From: an uncultured Pelagibacteraceae bacterium
GTDB lineage: Bacteria; Pseudomonadota; Alphaproteobacteria; Pelagibacterales; Pelagibacteraceae
Assembly (NCBI GenBank): GCA_902571425.1
Contig: CACGBZ010000001.1
Coordinates: 1 to 64,000 of the forward strand
Direction of reading: 5' to 3'
DNA length: 64,000 bases
Made by a program: the position numbers and the translations under genes. The first letter of the stretch is position 1, and each line of letters starts with the position of its first letter. Shown one piece after another: positions 52,505-60,687 of the stretch. The notes below the pieces were generated by a model. It was not told the origin of the DNA, did no database searches, and saw only the letters and a program-made list of their open reading frames with translations.

Positions 52505-53570
52505 GATAGATTTAAATAATATTTCACATACATATAATCCAAATGATCCAGAGCCTACTTATGCATTAAATCCTTTTTCAATGACTTGGGAAAATGGAAA
52601 AAGATATGCAATTTTGGGACCCTCTGGATGTGGAAAAACTACAATGTTAAATATTGTATCAGGATTAGTAAGACCTTCTGCAGGAAGTATTTTATTTGAT
52701 GATAAAGACGTTACAGATCTCAAAACTGAGGATAGAAATATTGCTCAAGTTTTCCAATTTCCAGTTATTTATAATACCATGACAGTTTTTGAAAATTTAG
52801 CATTTCCTTTACTATGCAGAGATTTTGAAAAAGATAAAATTAATGAAAGAGTTAATTCAGTTGCAGAAACTTTAAATTTACAATCTTTTCTTAAATCTCC
52901 TGCTAGAAAACTTACTGCAGATCAAAAACAATTAATTTCACTTGGACGAGGTTTAGTGAGAGAAGATGTTGCTGCAGTTCTAATGGACGAACCATTAACA
53001 GTTATTGATCCTGATTTAAAATTTAGATTAAGAAGAAAGCTTAAAGAGATTAATGAGGAATTTAAAACAACCCTTGTTTATGTTACGCATGATCAAAACG
53101 AGGCGATGACTTTTGCTGATAATATTATTGTTATGAGTGAAGGTGAGGTTGTACAAGCAGGCACACCTAAGGAATTATTTGAAAGGCCAAATACTACTTT
53201 TGTTGGTTATTTCATTGGTTCACCTGCAATGAATTTGTTTGAAACTGAAGCATCATCAAATGATTGTGTTAAAATTAATGGAACGATCATTAAGACAAAT
53301 ACCAATTTATCTAAACTTAAAGATAAGAAAATTAAACTTGGAATAAGATCTGAATTTATTGATATAGCAGAAGATCAAAAAGATAATTTGTTATCTGTTG
53401 AAGTTGAAAAAGTGGAAGATCTTGGAAATTACAAGTTATTGACCGCTAAAATGGGAAATCTTAAAATTAAATCAAAAATTAATAGAGAAACCGTAGTTCC
53501 TACAAGTGATGTCAAATTGCATATACCAGCTGAAAAATGTTGTGTTTATGAAAACAATAAATTAATTTAA
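52497..53570 (+). CDS. ABC transporter ATPase 2 (GlpT-like; degenerate signature)
   Basis: The 357-residue protein, starting at the ATG at 52497 behind GGAGG, has Walker A GPSGCGKTT (41-49), Q loop VFQFPVIYNTMTVFENL, Walker B VLMDEP (Glu165) and the switch His198 (VTHDQNEAM). Its signature motif is LTADQ (139-143) instead of LSGGQ. A TOBE-like C-terminal domain follows. It overlaps ATPase 1 by 8 bp. Confidence 0.92.
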   Translation: MSKIDLNNISHTYNPNDPEPTYALNPFSMTWENGKRYAILGPSGCGKTTMLNIVSGLVRPSAGSILFDDKDVTDLKTEDRNIAQVFQFPVIYNTMTVFENLAFPLLCRDFEKDKINERVNSVAETLNLQSFLKSPARKLTADQKQLISLGRGLVREDVAAVLMDEPLTVIDPDLKFRLRRKLKEINEEFKTTLVYVTHDQNEAMTFADNIIVMSEGEVVQAGTPKELFERPNTTFVGYFIGSPAMNLFETEASSNDCVKINGTIIKTNTNLSKLKDKKIKLGIRSEFIDIAEDQKDNLLSVEVEKVEDLGNYKLLTAKMGNLKIKSKINRETVVPTSDVKLHIPAEKCCVYENNKLI

Positions 53571-53671
53571 ATTCAATCAGAGATAGTAAATTTTCTTTTT
53601 TAGTTTAATTGTGACAATCTGTACCTCTTTTTAGAAAGACTCTAATCTTAATCTATGTTTAATTTATTACA

Positions 53672-53681
53672 GTTAATTAAC
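53672..53681. promoter_or_regulatory. GTTAATTAAC palindrome before the first TRAP binding-protein gene
   Basis: A perfect 10-bp palindrome lies 14 bp before the start codon, within the 125-bp gap after the ABC operon. The same 10 bases occur before the second TRAP binding-protein gene. In AT-rich DNA this could be chance, but matching position makes a shared regulatory or mRNA leader signal possible. The rest of the gap shows no clear promoter. Confidence 0.35.
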
Positions 53682-53695
53682 TATGGGAGAATATA

Positions 53696-54853
53696 ATGAT
53701 TAAAAATAAAAAATCATTGAAGGGATCTAAAACTCCTTCAAGACGTAAGTTCTTCAAAGCAGCAGCAGCAACTGGTGCGGCGGCAGCGACAGCTGTAGCT
53801 ATGCCTAATGTTGCATTTGGTGCTCCATTAACATTAAAGATGCAAGCAGCATGGCCATCAGGCGCTAACATCTTTTTTGAAATGGCAGGAGACTATTGTA
53901 AAATGGTAAGTGACATGTCTGGAGGAGAGTTAAAAATTGACCTTCAGCCGGTTGGTGCCGTTGTAAAAACTTCAGAAATTGGACAAGCAGTAAGTTCAGG
54001 TGTAGTTGATATGGGTCACTGGGTGACAGCATATTGGTACGGTAAAAATGCTGCTGCGTCTCTTTTTGGAACTGGACCATCATACGGTATGTCGTCTCAA
54101 GAAGTTATGGGATGGATGGAATACGGTGGAGGTAGAGCATTATACGAAGAAGCAGTAAAAAGTGTAGGATACAATTACACAGGTTTCTTTGCTATGCCAA
54201 TGCCAGCTCAACCATTTGGTTGGTTTAAAAAGAATGTAACTAAAGTATCTGATGTTAAAGGTATGAAGTATAGAACTGTTGGTCTAGCGACTAACGTTTT
54301 AACTGCTATGGGAATGGTCGTGAGACAATTACCAGGTGGTGAAATCCAACCAGCAATGAAAACTGGTTTGATTGATGCTGCAGAGTTTAACAACCCTACA
54401 TCAGACTCTCAGTTTGGAATGCAGGATGTCTCTAAACACTATCACCTAGGAAGTTTCCACCAATCTCAAGAAATGTTTGAAATTCCTATGAACACTAAGA
54501 GACTAAACAGCTTATCACCTGCTCATCAAGCTATTTTGAAAAATGCTGCATATGCTGCAAACACAGATAACTACTTCAAAGCATTAGTTAGATATTCAAA
54601 AGATCTAGTTAAGCTTATGAATGAGCATAAGGTAAATGTTTACCAAACATCTGACGCAATTTTAGCTGAACAATTAAAAGGTTGGGATAAAATCGTTGGT
54701 GAGTTTTCTGCAAAAGATCCTTTCTTTAAGAAAGTTGTAGATTCTCAAAAAGCATACGCTAAGAGAACAATTAAGTATCTGTTGATGAATCAACCGAACT
54801 ACAAATTAGCTTATGAAAACGAGTTTGGACCAATTGAGAAAGTTAAAATCTAA
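53696..54853 (+). CDS. TRAP transporter solute-binding protein DctP (Tat-exported), system 1
   Basis: The 385-residue protein has a twin-arginine signal (SRRKFF at 15-20, then an Ala-rich stretch to about residue 42). The mature part is of the DctP/TakP type, with WPSGANIFFEMAGDYCKMVSDMSGG, the carboxylate-Arg region VKGMKYRTVGLA and GLIDAAEFNNP. It belongs to the mannitol/chloroaromatic-like class of TRAP proteins, whose tested members bind 2-oxo acids or related anions. A terminator-like hairpin separates it from the permease genes. Confidence 0.92.
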   Translation: MIKNKKSLKGSKTPSRRKFFKAAAATGAAAATAVAMPNVAFGAPLTLKMQAAWPSGANIFFEMAGDYCKMVSDMSGGELKIDLQPVGAVVKTSEIGQAVSSGVVDMGHWVTAYWYGKNAAASLFGTGPSYGMSSQEVMGWMEYGGGRALYEEAVKSVGYNYTGFFAMPMPAQPFGWFKKNVTKVSDVKGMKYRTVGLATNVLTAMGMVVRQLPGGEIQPAMKTGLIDAAEFNNPTSDSQFGMQDVSKHYHLGSFHQSQEMFEIPMNTKRLNSLSPAHQAILKNAAYAANTDNYFKALVRYSKDLVKLMNEHKVNVYQTSDAILAEQLKGWDKIVGEFSAKDPFFKKVVDSQKAYAKRTIKYLLMNQPNYKLAYENEFGPIEKVKI

Positions 54854-54873
54854 TTAACTTTAACAAATTTTAG

Positions 54874-54904
54874 AAAAGGGGGTTTAAAAACCCCCTTTTT
54901 TTTT
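54874..54904 (+). terminator. Rho-independent (partial) terminator behind TRAP binding protein 1
   Basis: AAAAGGGGG (54874-54882) pairs with CCCCCTTTT after an 8-base loop and runs into nine T residues. It is a good intrinsic terminator between the binding-protein gene and its permeases, likely reducing permease expression relative to the binding protein. Confidence 0.88.
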
Positions 54905-54930
54905 AGTTAAATTTATTATAATTTTTATTG

Positions 54931-55515
54931 ATGGAATCTTTCATTAAATTTGCAGATACTTTAAGCACTTCAATGGGAAAAGCATTTTCTTGGTGTATTG
55001 TAATTTTAATGGGAGGAACAGTTTATGAAGTTATCGTTGCTTATGTTTTTAATAAGCCAACTTTATGGAATTTTGATTTTAGTATGCAAATGTATGGAGC
55101 AATACTAATGATGTCAGGAGCATATTGTTTAGCTACAGAGGCTCATGTAAGAGGGGATGTCATTTATCGTTTATTCAAACAAAAAACTCAAGCTTGGATA
55201 GATTTAGTACTTTATTTTATCTTTTTTTTTCCAGGTGTAGTTGCTTTAGCTTTTTACGGATATGAATATGCAGCACTTGCTTGGAAAATAAAAGAAACAA
55301 GCTGGAGTAGCCCAGCTCAAATTCAAATTTACATGGTTAAATCTATGATACCTGCTGCCGGAGTTTTGTTGATTATTCAAGGTATAAGTGAAGTTTTTAG
55401 ATCTGTTATTTGTATTAAAACTGGTCAATGGCCAGCGAGAATGGTTGTTGCTGAGGAAACAGAACAAATGTTGATGAGAACCTCACAAGAGGAGGACAAA
55501 TCAAATGTTATTTAG
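54931..55515 (+). CDS. TRAP transporter small permease DctQ, system 1
   Basis: The 194-residue protein has four membrane helices and the DctQ signature CLATEAHVRGDVIYRLF. The helices lie at about 15-35, 52-70, 88-110 and 130-155. The ATG at 54931 is preferred to an in-frame TTG one codon upstream. It ends 11 bp inside the DctM gene. Confidence 0.93.
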   Translation: MESFIKFADTLSTSMGKAFSWCIVILMGGTVYEVIVAYVFNKPTLWNFDFSMQMYGAILMMSGAYCLATEAHVRGDVIYRLFKQKTQAWIDLVLYFIFFFPGVVALAFYGYEYAALAWKIKETSWSSPAQIQIYMVKSMIPAAGVLLIIQGISEVFRSVICIKTGQWPARMVVAEETEQMLMRTSQEEDKSNVI

Positions 55516-56866
55516 TCTTTCAAATCCAGAAGTTGCCATCTTAATGATGGGGATATTTTTATTTGCTGTTCTTTTAGGTTTTCCAATTGCATTCACACTA
55601 ATGGCAATGGGTATCGCGTTTGGATACTACGCTTATTATGACGCGACCATGATGGAACATATTTTTGACAACAGAATTTTTCAATTATTTGTTCAGAACA
55701 CTTATACTGTAATGGATAATAATGTGCTCACAGCTGTACCATTGTTTTTATTTATGGGTTATCTAGTTGAAAGAGCTGGGATTGTTGCAAAATTATTTTT
55801 TGCTATTAGATTAGCTGCGCATAGACTACCAGCATCTATGGCGGTTGCCGCATTAATTACTTGTACATTATTTTCTACAGCAACAGGAATTATAGGAGCA
55901 GTTGTTACTTTGATGGGGTTGTTGGCTTGGCCAGCAATGGTTAAAGCTGGTTATGATAAAAAATTTGCATCTGGTATAATATGTTCAGGAGGATGTTTGG
56001 GTATCCTAATACCACCAAGTATTATGTTAATTGTTTATTCCGTCATTGCACAATTATCTCCACTTAGACTTTTTGCAGCTGCTATCTTTCCTGGATTGCT
56101 TTTGGCGGGATTATATATTGCTTATGCAGTTACAAGAGCTTGGTTAAATCCATCGATTGCGCCGAAACCTCCAAAAGAGGACATTCCACCTAGAGCAGAA
56201 ATTTTAAAAGAGGTGCTGGTTTCTTTCGTACCTCTTTTTGGGTTGATTATGTTAGTACTTGGAACAATTTTAGCAGGGATAGCGACACCTGCGGAAGCTG
56301 CAGCAGCAGGAGCTTTTGGAGCTCTAATTTTATCTTGGTTTTACAAAACTCTAAAATGGCAAAACTTTAAAGAGTCTGTTTTTTTAACTGCTAAAACTAC
56401 TGCCATGATTATGTGGTTATTTATTGGATCTTGGACTTTCTCATCAGTCTTTTCTTACTTAGGGGGACATGAAGTTTTTGAACATTTTTTTACTTCTATA
56501 AATATTTCAACTTGGCAATTTCTAGTAATTACACAAATTATAATTTTCCTTTTAGGATGGCCTTTAGAGTGGACTGAAATTTTAATTATTTTTGTTCCGA
56601 TTTTTTTACCCTTACTAGAAATTTTTGGAGTTAACCCATATTTTTTTGCAATGTTAATAGCTTTAAATTTACAAACTTCTTTTTTAACGCCGCCAATGGC
56701 TATGTCAGCCTATTATTTAAAAGGAGTTCAGAAAACTAATGTCGAATTGATGGATATTTTTAGAGGTATAATGCCGTTTTTAGCAATTGTTATTTTTGCT
56801 ATGTTTTTAATGTATATGTTTCCTGCAATTGCTTTATGGTTACCGGAAACTTTATTTGCTAACTAA
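55505..56866 (+). CDS. TRAP transporter large permease DctM, system 1
   Basis: The 453-residue protein has about 12-13 helices and the DctM hallmarks AVPLFLFMGYLVERAGI, GIIGAVVTLMGLLAWPAM, GGCLGILIPPSIMLIVYS and ATPAEAAAAGAFGAL. It drives sodium-coupled uptake with DctQ. It has the normal family length and no C-terminal extension, in contrast with system 2. GAGGAGG upstream is a good ribosome site. Confidence 0.95.
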   Translation: MLFSLSNPEVAILMMGIFLFAVLLGFPIAFTLMAMGIAFGYYAYYDATMMEHIFDNRIFQLFVQNTYTVMDNNVLTAVPLFLFMGYLVERAGIVAKLFFAIRLAAHRLPASMAVAALITCTLFSTATGIIGAVVTLMGLLAWPAMVKAGYDKKFASGIICSGGCLGILIPPSIMLIVYSVIAQLSPLRLFAAAIFPGLLLAGLYIAYAVTRAWLNPSIAPKPPKEDIPPRAEILKEVLVSFVPLFGLIMLVLGTILAGIATPAEAAAAGAFGALILSWFYKTLKWQNFKESVFLTAKTTAMIMWLFIGSWTFSSVFSYLGGHEVFEHFFTSINISTWQFLVITQIIIFLLGWPLEWTEILIIFVPIFLPLLEIFGVNPYFFAMLIALNLQTSFLTPPMAMSAYYLKGVQKTNVELMDIFRGIMPFLAIVIFAMFLMYMFPAIALWLPETLFAN

Positions 56867-56871
56867 AAAAA

Positions 56872-58200
56872 ATGATAGATATTTTTTCTCTTAAAGCTGA
56901 AGAGCTTTCTCTAAAAATTAAAGATGCCCAGTTAACTTCAGTAGAAATTTGTGAAAAATATATAGAAAGAATTAATAAATTTGAAAAAAACGTAAAAGCT
57001 TGGGCACATTTTGATAAAAAACTACTATTAGAAAAAGCTGCTGATGCTGACGAATATAGAAGATCAGGAAAACCAACAGGTCCGTTGCATGGCATCCCAG
57101 TAGCTGTGAAAGATATTGTTGGAACTCTAGATATGCCAACTGAATGTGGAACTGTAATTAGAAAAGGAAAATCCTATTCTCAAAATGCAGAAATAGTTGA
57201 TTTACTACTAGCAGCTGGAGCAATTGTTATGGGTAAAACGGCCACTGCAGAGTTAGCTTATCTTCACCCTCCAAAAACAACTAATCCTCACGATCATTCA
57301 AGAACACCAGGTGGTTCATCCAGTGGATCCGCTGCGGTAGTTGCTTCGTTTATGGCACCTTTATCGATAGGTTCTCAAACAGGAGGTTCAATAATTAGGC
57401 CAGCATCTTACTGTGGAGTTGTAGGCTATAAACCAACCTACGGATTAATTTCACGAAATGGTGTGCTCAAAACTTCAGAAAAATTAGATCATATAGGTGT
57501 ATTTGGAAGATCTGTAGAGGATGTAGCGTTACTTTCAAAGGTATTAATAAAAAAAGATAATTTTGATTCTGCGACCGTTCATTATTCAGCTGAAAATATG
57601 CTTACAGAAACAAAAAAAGGTCCTCTTTTTGAACCAAAATTTATTTTTTACAAAACAGATTATTGGAAAAATATTGAAAAAAAATCTAGAGAAGCTTTTG
57701 AATATTTTATAAAATCTTTTAAAAAAAATATTGAGGTCTTTGATACTCCTTCTTATTTTAAAGATATTCATAAATATCATCAAATTATGTATGAAACTGA
57801 TTTAGCGAATAATTTTGGATTGTATTATAAAAAGTATAAAAAAAAATTATCTAAGCCAATGCAAGATGCAATTGTTAAAGGTAATAAACATTCAGCAAAA
57901 GAATATGCTGAAGCCTTAGATTTTATGAAAAGAAGTTACGAGTCTTACGAAGAAGTATTTGAAGATTATCATGGTGTTTTATCACCTTCTAGTCCTGGTG
58001 TTGCTCCTAAAAGTTTGAAAAGTACTGGTTCTGCGGAATTTAATAAAGTTTGGTCTTATTTAGGAACCCCTTGTATATCACTCCCACTGTTACAAGGTGA
58101 AGCAAATATGCCTCTAGGAGTTCAATTGACTGGTGCAAAGTATGATGATCACAGATTTTTAGGTATTGCTAATTGGTTAGAAAAGGAATGTAATAATTAA
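56872..58200 (+). CDS. Amidase (amidase signature family)
   Basis: The 442-residue enzyme has the Ser-cisSer-Lys triad region: Lys in VAVKDIVGT, and GGSSSGSAAVVAS followed by SIGSQTGGSIIRPASYCG. Family members hydrolyse carboxylic amides to acid and ammonia. No signal peptide is present, so it acts in the cytoplasm on an imported or internal amide. It lies 5 bp after DctM of system 1 and is probably cotranscribed. Confidence 0.92.
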   Translation: MIDIFSLKAEELSLKIKDAQLTSVEICEKYIERINKFEKNVKAWAHFDKKLLLEKAADADEYRRSGKPTGPLHGIPVAVKDIVGTLDMPTECGTVIRKGKSYSQNAEIVDLLLAAGAIVMGKTATAELAYLHPPKTTNPHDHSRTPGGSSSGSAAVVASFMAPLSIGSQTGGSIIRPASYCGVVGYKPTYGLISRNGVLKTSEKLDHIGVFGRSVEDVALLSKVLIKKDNFDSATVHYSAENMLTETKKGPLFEPKFIFYKTDYWKNIEKKSREAFEYFIKSFKKNIEVFDTPSYFKDIHKYHQIMYETDLANNFGLYYKKYKKKLSKPMQDAIVKGNKHSAKEYAEALDFMKRSYESYEEVFEDYHGVLSPSSPGVAPKSLKSTGSAEFNKVWSYLGTPCISLPLLQGEANMPLGVQLTGAKYDDHRFLGIANWLEKECNN

Positions 58201-58377
58201 ATGCAAAAATTTACAACATTGTTAGGAACTTTACTTGCAACTGCTTTTTTAATTGGTTTAGCAACTACATTAACAAGATCAACTATGATTGGTTTTTTTG
58301 ATGTCCTGCCAGTTTATATACTTATGGCAATCGCAATCTTCATGATGGTTTATGAAGCCTTTTTTGATAAAAAATAA
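58201..58377 (+). CDS. Two-helix membrane mini-protein (58 residues)
   Basis: The frame starts with ATG directly after the amidase stop codon. It encodes two hydrophobic helices (about 8-25 and 34-52) with a short loop (TLTRSTMIGFFDVLP) and a charged end (YEAFFDKK). I recognise no family. Immediate adjacency and codon use like the neighbours suggest a true gene, maybe an accessory of the TRAP/amidase unit. Confidence 0.6.
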   Translation: MQKFTTLLGTLLATAFLIGLATTLTRSTMIGFFDVLPVYILMAIAIFMMVYEAFFDKK

Positions 58378-58476
58378 TTTTAACTAATATCTTATTTACT
58401 ACCTCAGATTGAATTTTAGCCTTTTAAATCTATTTTAATATAGACTTAGACGCTCAATTGTAATTTACTTGTTTGT

Positions 58477-58486
58477 GTTAATTAAC
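58477..58486. promoter_or_regulatory. GTTAATTAAC palindrome before the second TRAP binding-protein gene
   Basis: The same 10-bp palindrome as at 53672 lies 18 bp before the start codon and just ahead of the AGAGGAG ribosome site. The gap 58378-58504 otherwise contains no clear promoter or hairpin. Confidence 0.35.
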
Positions 58487-58504
58487 AAAGAAGAGGAGAT
58501 ACTA

Positions 58505-59629
58505 ATGATTAAAGAAAAAAAATCATTGAAGGTTTCTAGATCGCCTTCAAGAAGAAAGTTCTTTAAAACTGCAGCTGCAACTGGTGTTGCTGCTGTTGCT
58601 TTATCTGCTCCAGCCGTTGCCAAAGAAAGAATTGAAGCTTCTATGGTAGCTACTTGGCCAAGAGATTTTCCAGGCTTAGGAACTGGCGCACAAAGACTTG
58701 CTCAAAGATTAAGCGATATGAGTGACGGAAGAATTCAAGTTACTTATTATGCTGCTAATGAAAGGGTAAAAGCATTTGACTCATTTGACGAAGTTGCGTC
58801 AGGTAACTCGCAAATGTATCACGGTGCTGATTACTACTGGGTTAAAAAACACCCTGCATTTGGATATTTTACTGCCGTTCCATTTGGTTTCACATATGCT
58901 GAAATGAATGCATGGTTAAAATTTGCTGGTGGACAAGAGTTGTGGGATGAATTGACTGATGATTTCGGAACGCAGAGTTTTGCTGCTGGTAACACTGGAG
59001 TGCAAATGGGTGGTTGGTTTAACAAAAAAATTAGATCAGCTAATGACTTTAAAGGTTTAAAAATGCGTATGCCTGGATTAGGTGGACAAGTTCTTGGAAA
59101 ACTAGGTGGTTCTCCAATTTCACTTCCTGGTGGACAAATTTACGAAAACCTTGTGTCAGGTGCAATTGATGCAACAGAGTGGGTAGGACCTTGGAATGAT
59201 GAAGCTATGAAGTTCCAGGAAGCTGCTAAGTATTATTACTATCCAGGAATGCATGAACCAGGATCTACACTAGCTTGTGGAGTTAACAAATCTTGGTTTA
59301 CTAGTTTGTCAAAATCAGATCAGTTAATTATTAAAACTGCGTGTGATTGGGCTGATACAACTACAATGGCTGAATACAATGCTAAAAACGGAGCTGCACT
59401 AGCGCGATTAGTTAACGAAAGTGGAGTTAAACTAGAGAAGTTTAACGATAAAGTTTACGATGCTTTCGCTAAAGGTGCTGCAGAAGTTTTTGATGAAGTT
59501 CAACAACATAGTGCTCTTGCTAAGAAAGTACATGCTGCCTTTGTTAAAGGTCGTAAGGAAATTGGTGCTTGGACTAACTTGTCTGACGGGCCATATGTTG
59601 CTCAAAGAAATAGAGCATTAGGAGTATAA
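58505..59629 (+). CDS. TRAP transporter solute-binding protein, TakP-like (2-oxo acid type), system 2
   Basis: The 374-residue protein, starting at the ATG at 58505 behind AGAGGAGAT, has a twin-arginine leader almost identical to system 1 (SRRKFF at 15-20). The mature part closely follows the TakP pattern: TWPRDFPGLGTGAQRLAQRL, GNTGVQMGGWFNKKI, GLKMRMPGLGGQVL and DATEWVGPWNDEAM. TakP proteins bind pyruvate and other 2-oxo acids with a sodium ion. An upstream in-frame ATG at 58469 would displace the ribosome site. Confidence 0.93.
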   Translation: MIKEKKSLKVSRSPSRRKFFKTAAATGVAAVALSAPAVAKERIEASMVATWPRDFPGLGTGAQRLAQRLSDMSDGRIQVTYYAANERVKAFDSFDEVASGNSQMYHGADYYWVKKHPAFGYFTAVPFGFTYAEMNAWLKFAGGQELWDELTDDFGTQSFAAGNTGVQMGGWFNKKIRSANDFKGLKMRMPGLGGQVLGKLGGSPISLPGGQIYENLVSGAIDATEWVGPWNDEAMKFQEAAKYYYYPGMHEPGSTLACGVNKSWFTSLSKSDQLIIKTACDWADTTTMAEYNAKNGAALARLVNESGVKLEKFNDKVYDAFAKGAAEVFDEVQQHSALAKKVHAAFVKGRKEIGAWTNLSDGPYVAQRNRALGV

Positions 59630-59648
59630 TTTAATTCTAATTATTACT

Positions 59649-59677
59649 AGAGGGCCCTTAAATGGGCCCTCTTTTTA
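59649..59677 (+). terminator. GC-rich hairpin behind TRAP binding protein 2
   Basis: AGAGGGCCC and GGGCCCTCT make a perfect 9-bp stem with a 6-base loop, followed by TTTTT. It is a clear intrinsic terminator shape 19 bp after the stop codon and 24 bp before the permease gene, so it probably acts as a partial terminator within the operon. Confidence 0.88.
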
Positions 59678-59700
59678 TATATCATTAAAAGATTTTTAAT

Positions 59701-60684
59701 ATGCTGGCAAAAAATAACTTATCTATTTTAATAAGAATATTTAGTTATTCTATTTTAGCCTTAACATTAGTTTTTCTAATTAATAATGTTTTGACAGTTT
59801 GGTTTGATTGGCCAGGAGTTAAAAAACTTTTTGCTCATTATGAATTATTTGGATTTAAAAAATTGAATAACCCTTTAGAGGGGCTAGCAATAAACTTATC
59901 ATATATTCAATTACTGTTTTATTTTGTATCTCTAATAGGAGTTATATTTTTTGTTTTGAAATCTATAAAACAAACATTACAGACAGACTCTGAGATCTTG
60001 ACAAAAATTACAGCTTATATTGTGAGATCTTCTTTCTGGGCTGTATTAATTGTTGGAGTAGCAGATTTTTTAATCTCATTTATGGTTGTGGAAAAACTAG
60101 TCGAGCCAATTTTTGGCGAACAACTTAAAATTAATTTAGTAATACCCGCTTTTAGAATTACATATATACACTTCCCTTTGATATTAGTTTCTTTTGTAAT
60201 TGGTTATTTTACAAGATCTGTAGGATTTATTTGGTTAGCAGTTTTAGTAGTTGGAAGTGAATTTTTGATAGTTCTCTCAAGATTCATATTTCAGTATGAA
60301 CAGGCATTTCAGGGTGATCTTGTTCGTTTTTGGTATGCAGCCCTTTATTTATTTGCAAGCGCTTATGCGTTAATTCACGAGGGCCATGTTAGAGTAGATG
60401 TTCTTTATACTGGTTTTAGTGAACGTAAAAAAGCATGGACTAATGCAATCGGGTCATTAATTCTAGGAATACCTTTATGTTTGATTGTAATATTTTTAGG
60501 CATGGGGGGCAAAGCTAGCATCATCAATGGTCCTGTAATTTCATTTGAAATTACACAGCAAGGTTCAAACGGATTATATTTACTTTATCTTATGGCAGTT
60601 TATTTAGCCGTGTTTGCAGTAAGTATGTTAACTCAATTCACAAGCTTCTTTATGAGTAGCAGTCATAAACTTTTAAAAAATTAA
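59701..60684 (+). CDS. TRAP transporter small permease DctQ, extended form, system 2
   Basis: The 327-residue protein carries the DctQ signature in its second half (ALIHEGHVRVDVLYTGFSERKKAW). About 170 residues with three to four extra helices precede it (about 12-33, 70-93, 115-135), making it much longer than the usual 160-200. Extended DctQ subunits occur in the TakQ/mannitol-type TRAP group. It stands 3 bp before the large permease. Confidence 0.88.
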   Translation: MLAKNNLSILIRIFSYSILALTLVFLINNVLTVWFDWPGVKKLFAHYELFGFKKLNNPLEGLAINLSYIQLLFYFVSLIGVIFFVLKSIKQTLQTDSEILTKITAYIVRSSFWAVLIVGVADFLISFMVVEKLVEPIFGEQLKINLVIPAFRITYIHFPLILVSFVIGYFTRSVGFIWLAVLVVGSEFLIVLSRFIFQYEQAFQGDLVRFWYAALYLFASAYALIHEGHVRVDVLYTGFSERKKAWTNAIGSLILGIPLCLIVIFLGMGGKASIINGPVISFEITQQGSNGLYLLYLMAVYLAVFAVSMLTQFTSFFMSSSHKLLKN

Positions 60685-60687
60685 ATA

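Noticed and set aside
58469-58504. Earlier ATG for the second TRAP binding protein
   Set aside because: It would translate the ribosome binding site region and break the match to the paralogous Tat leader, which begins at 58505.
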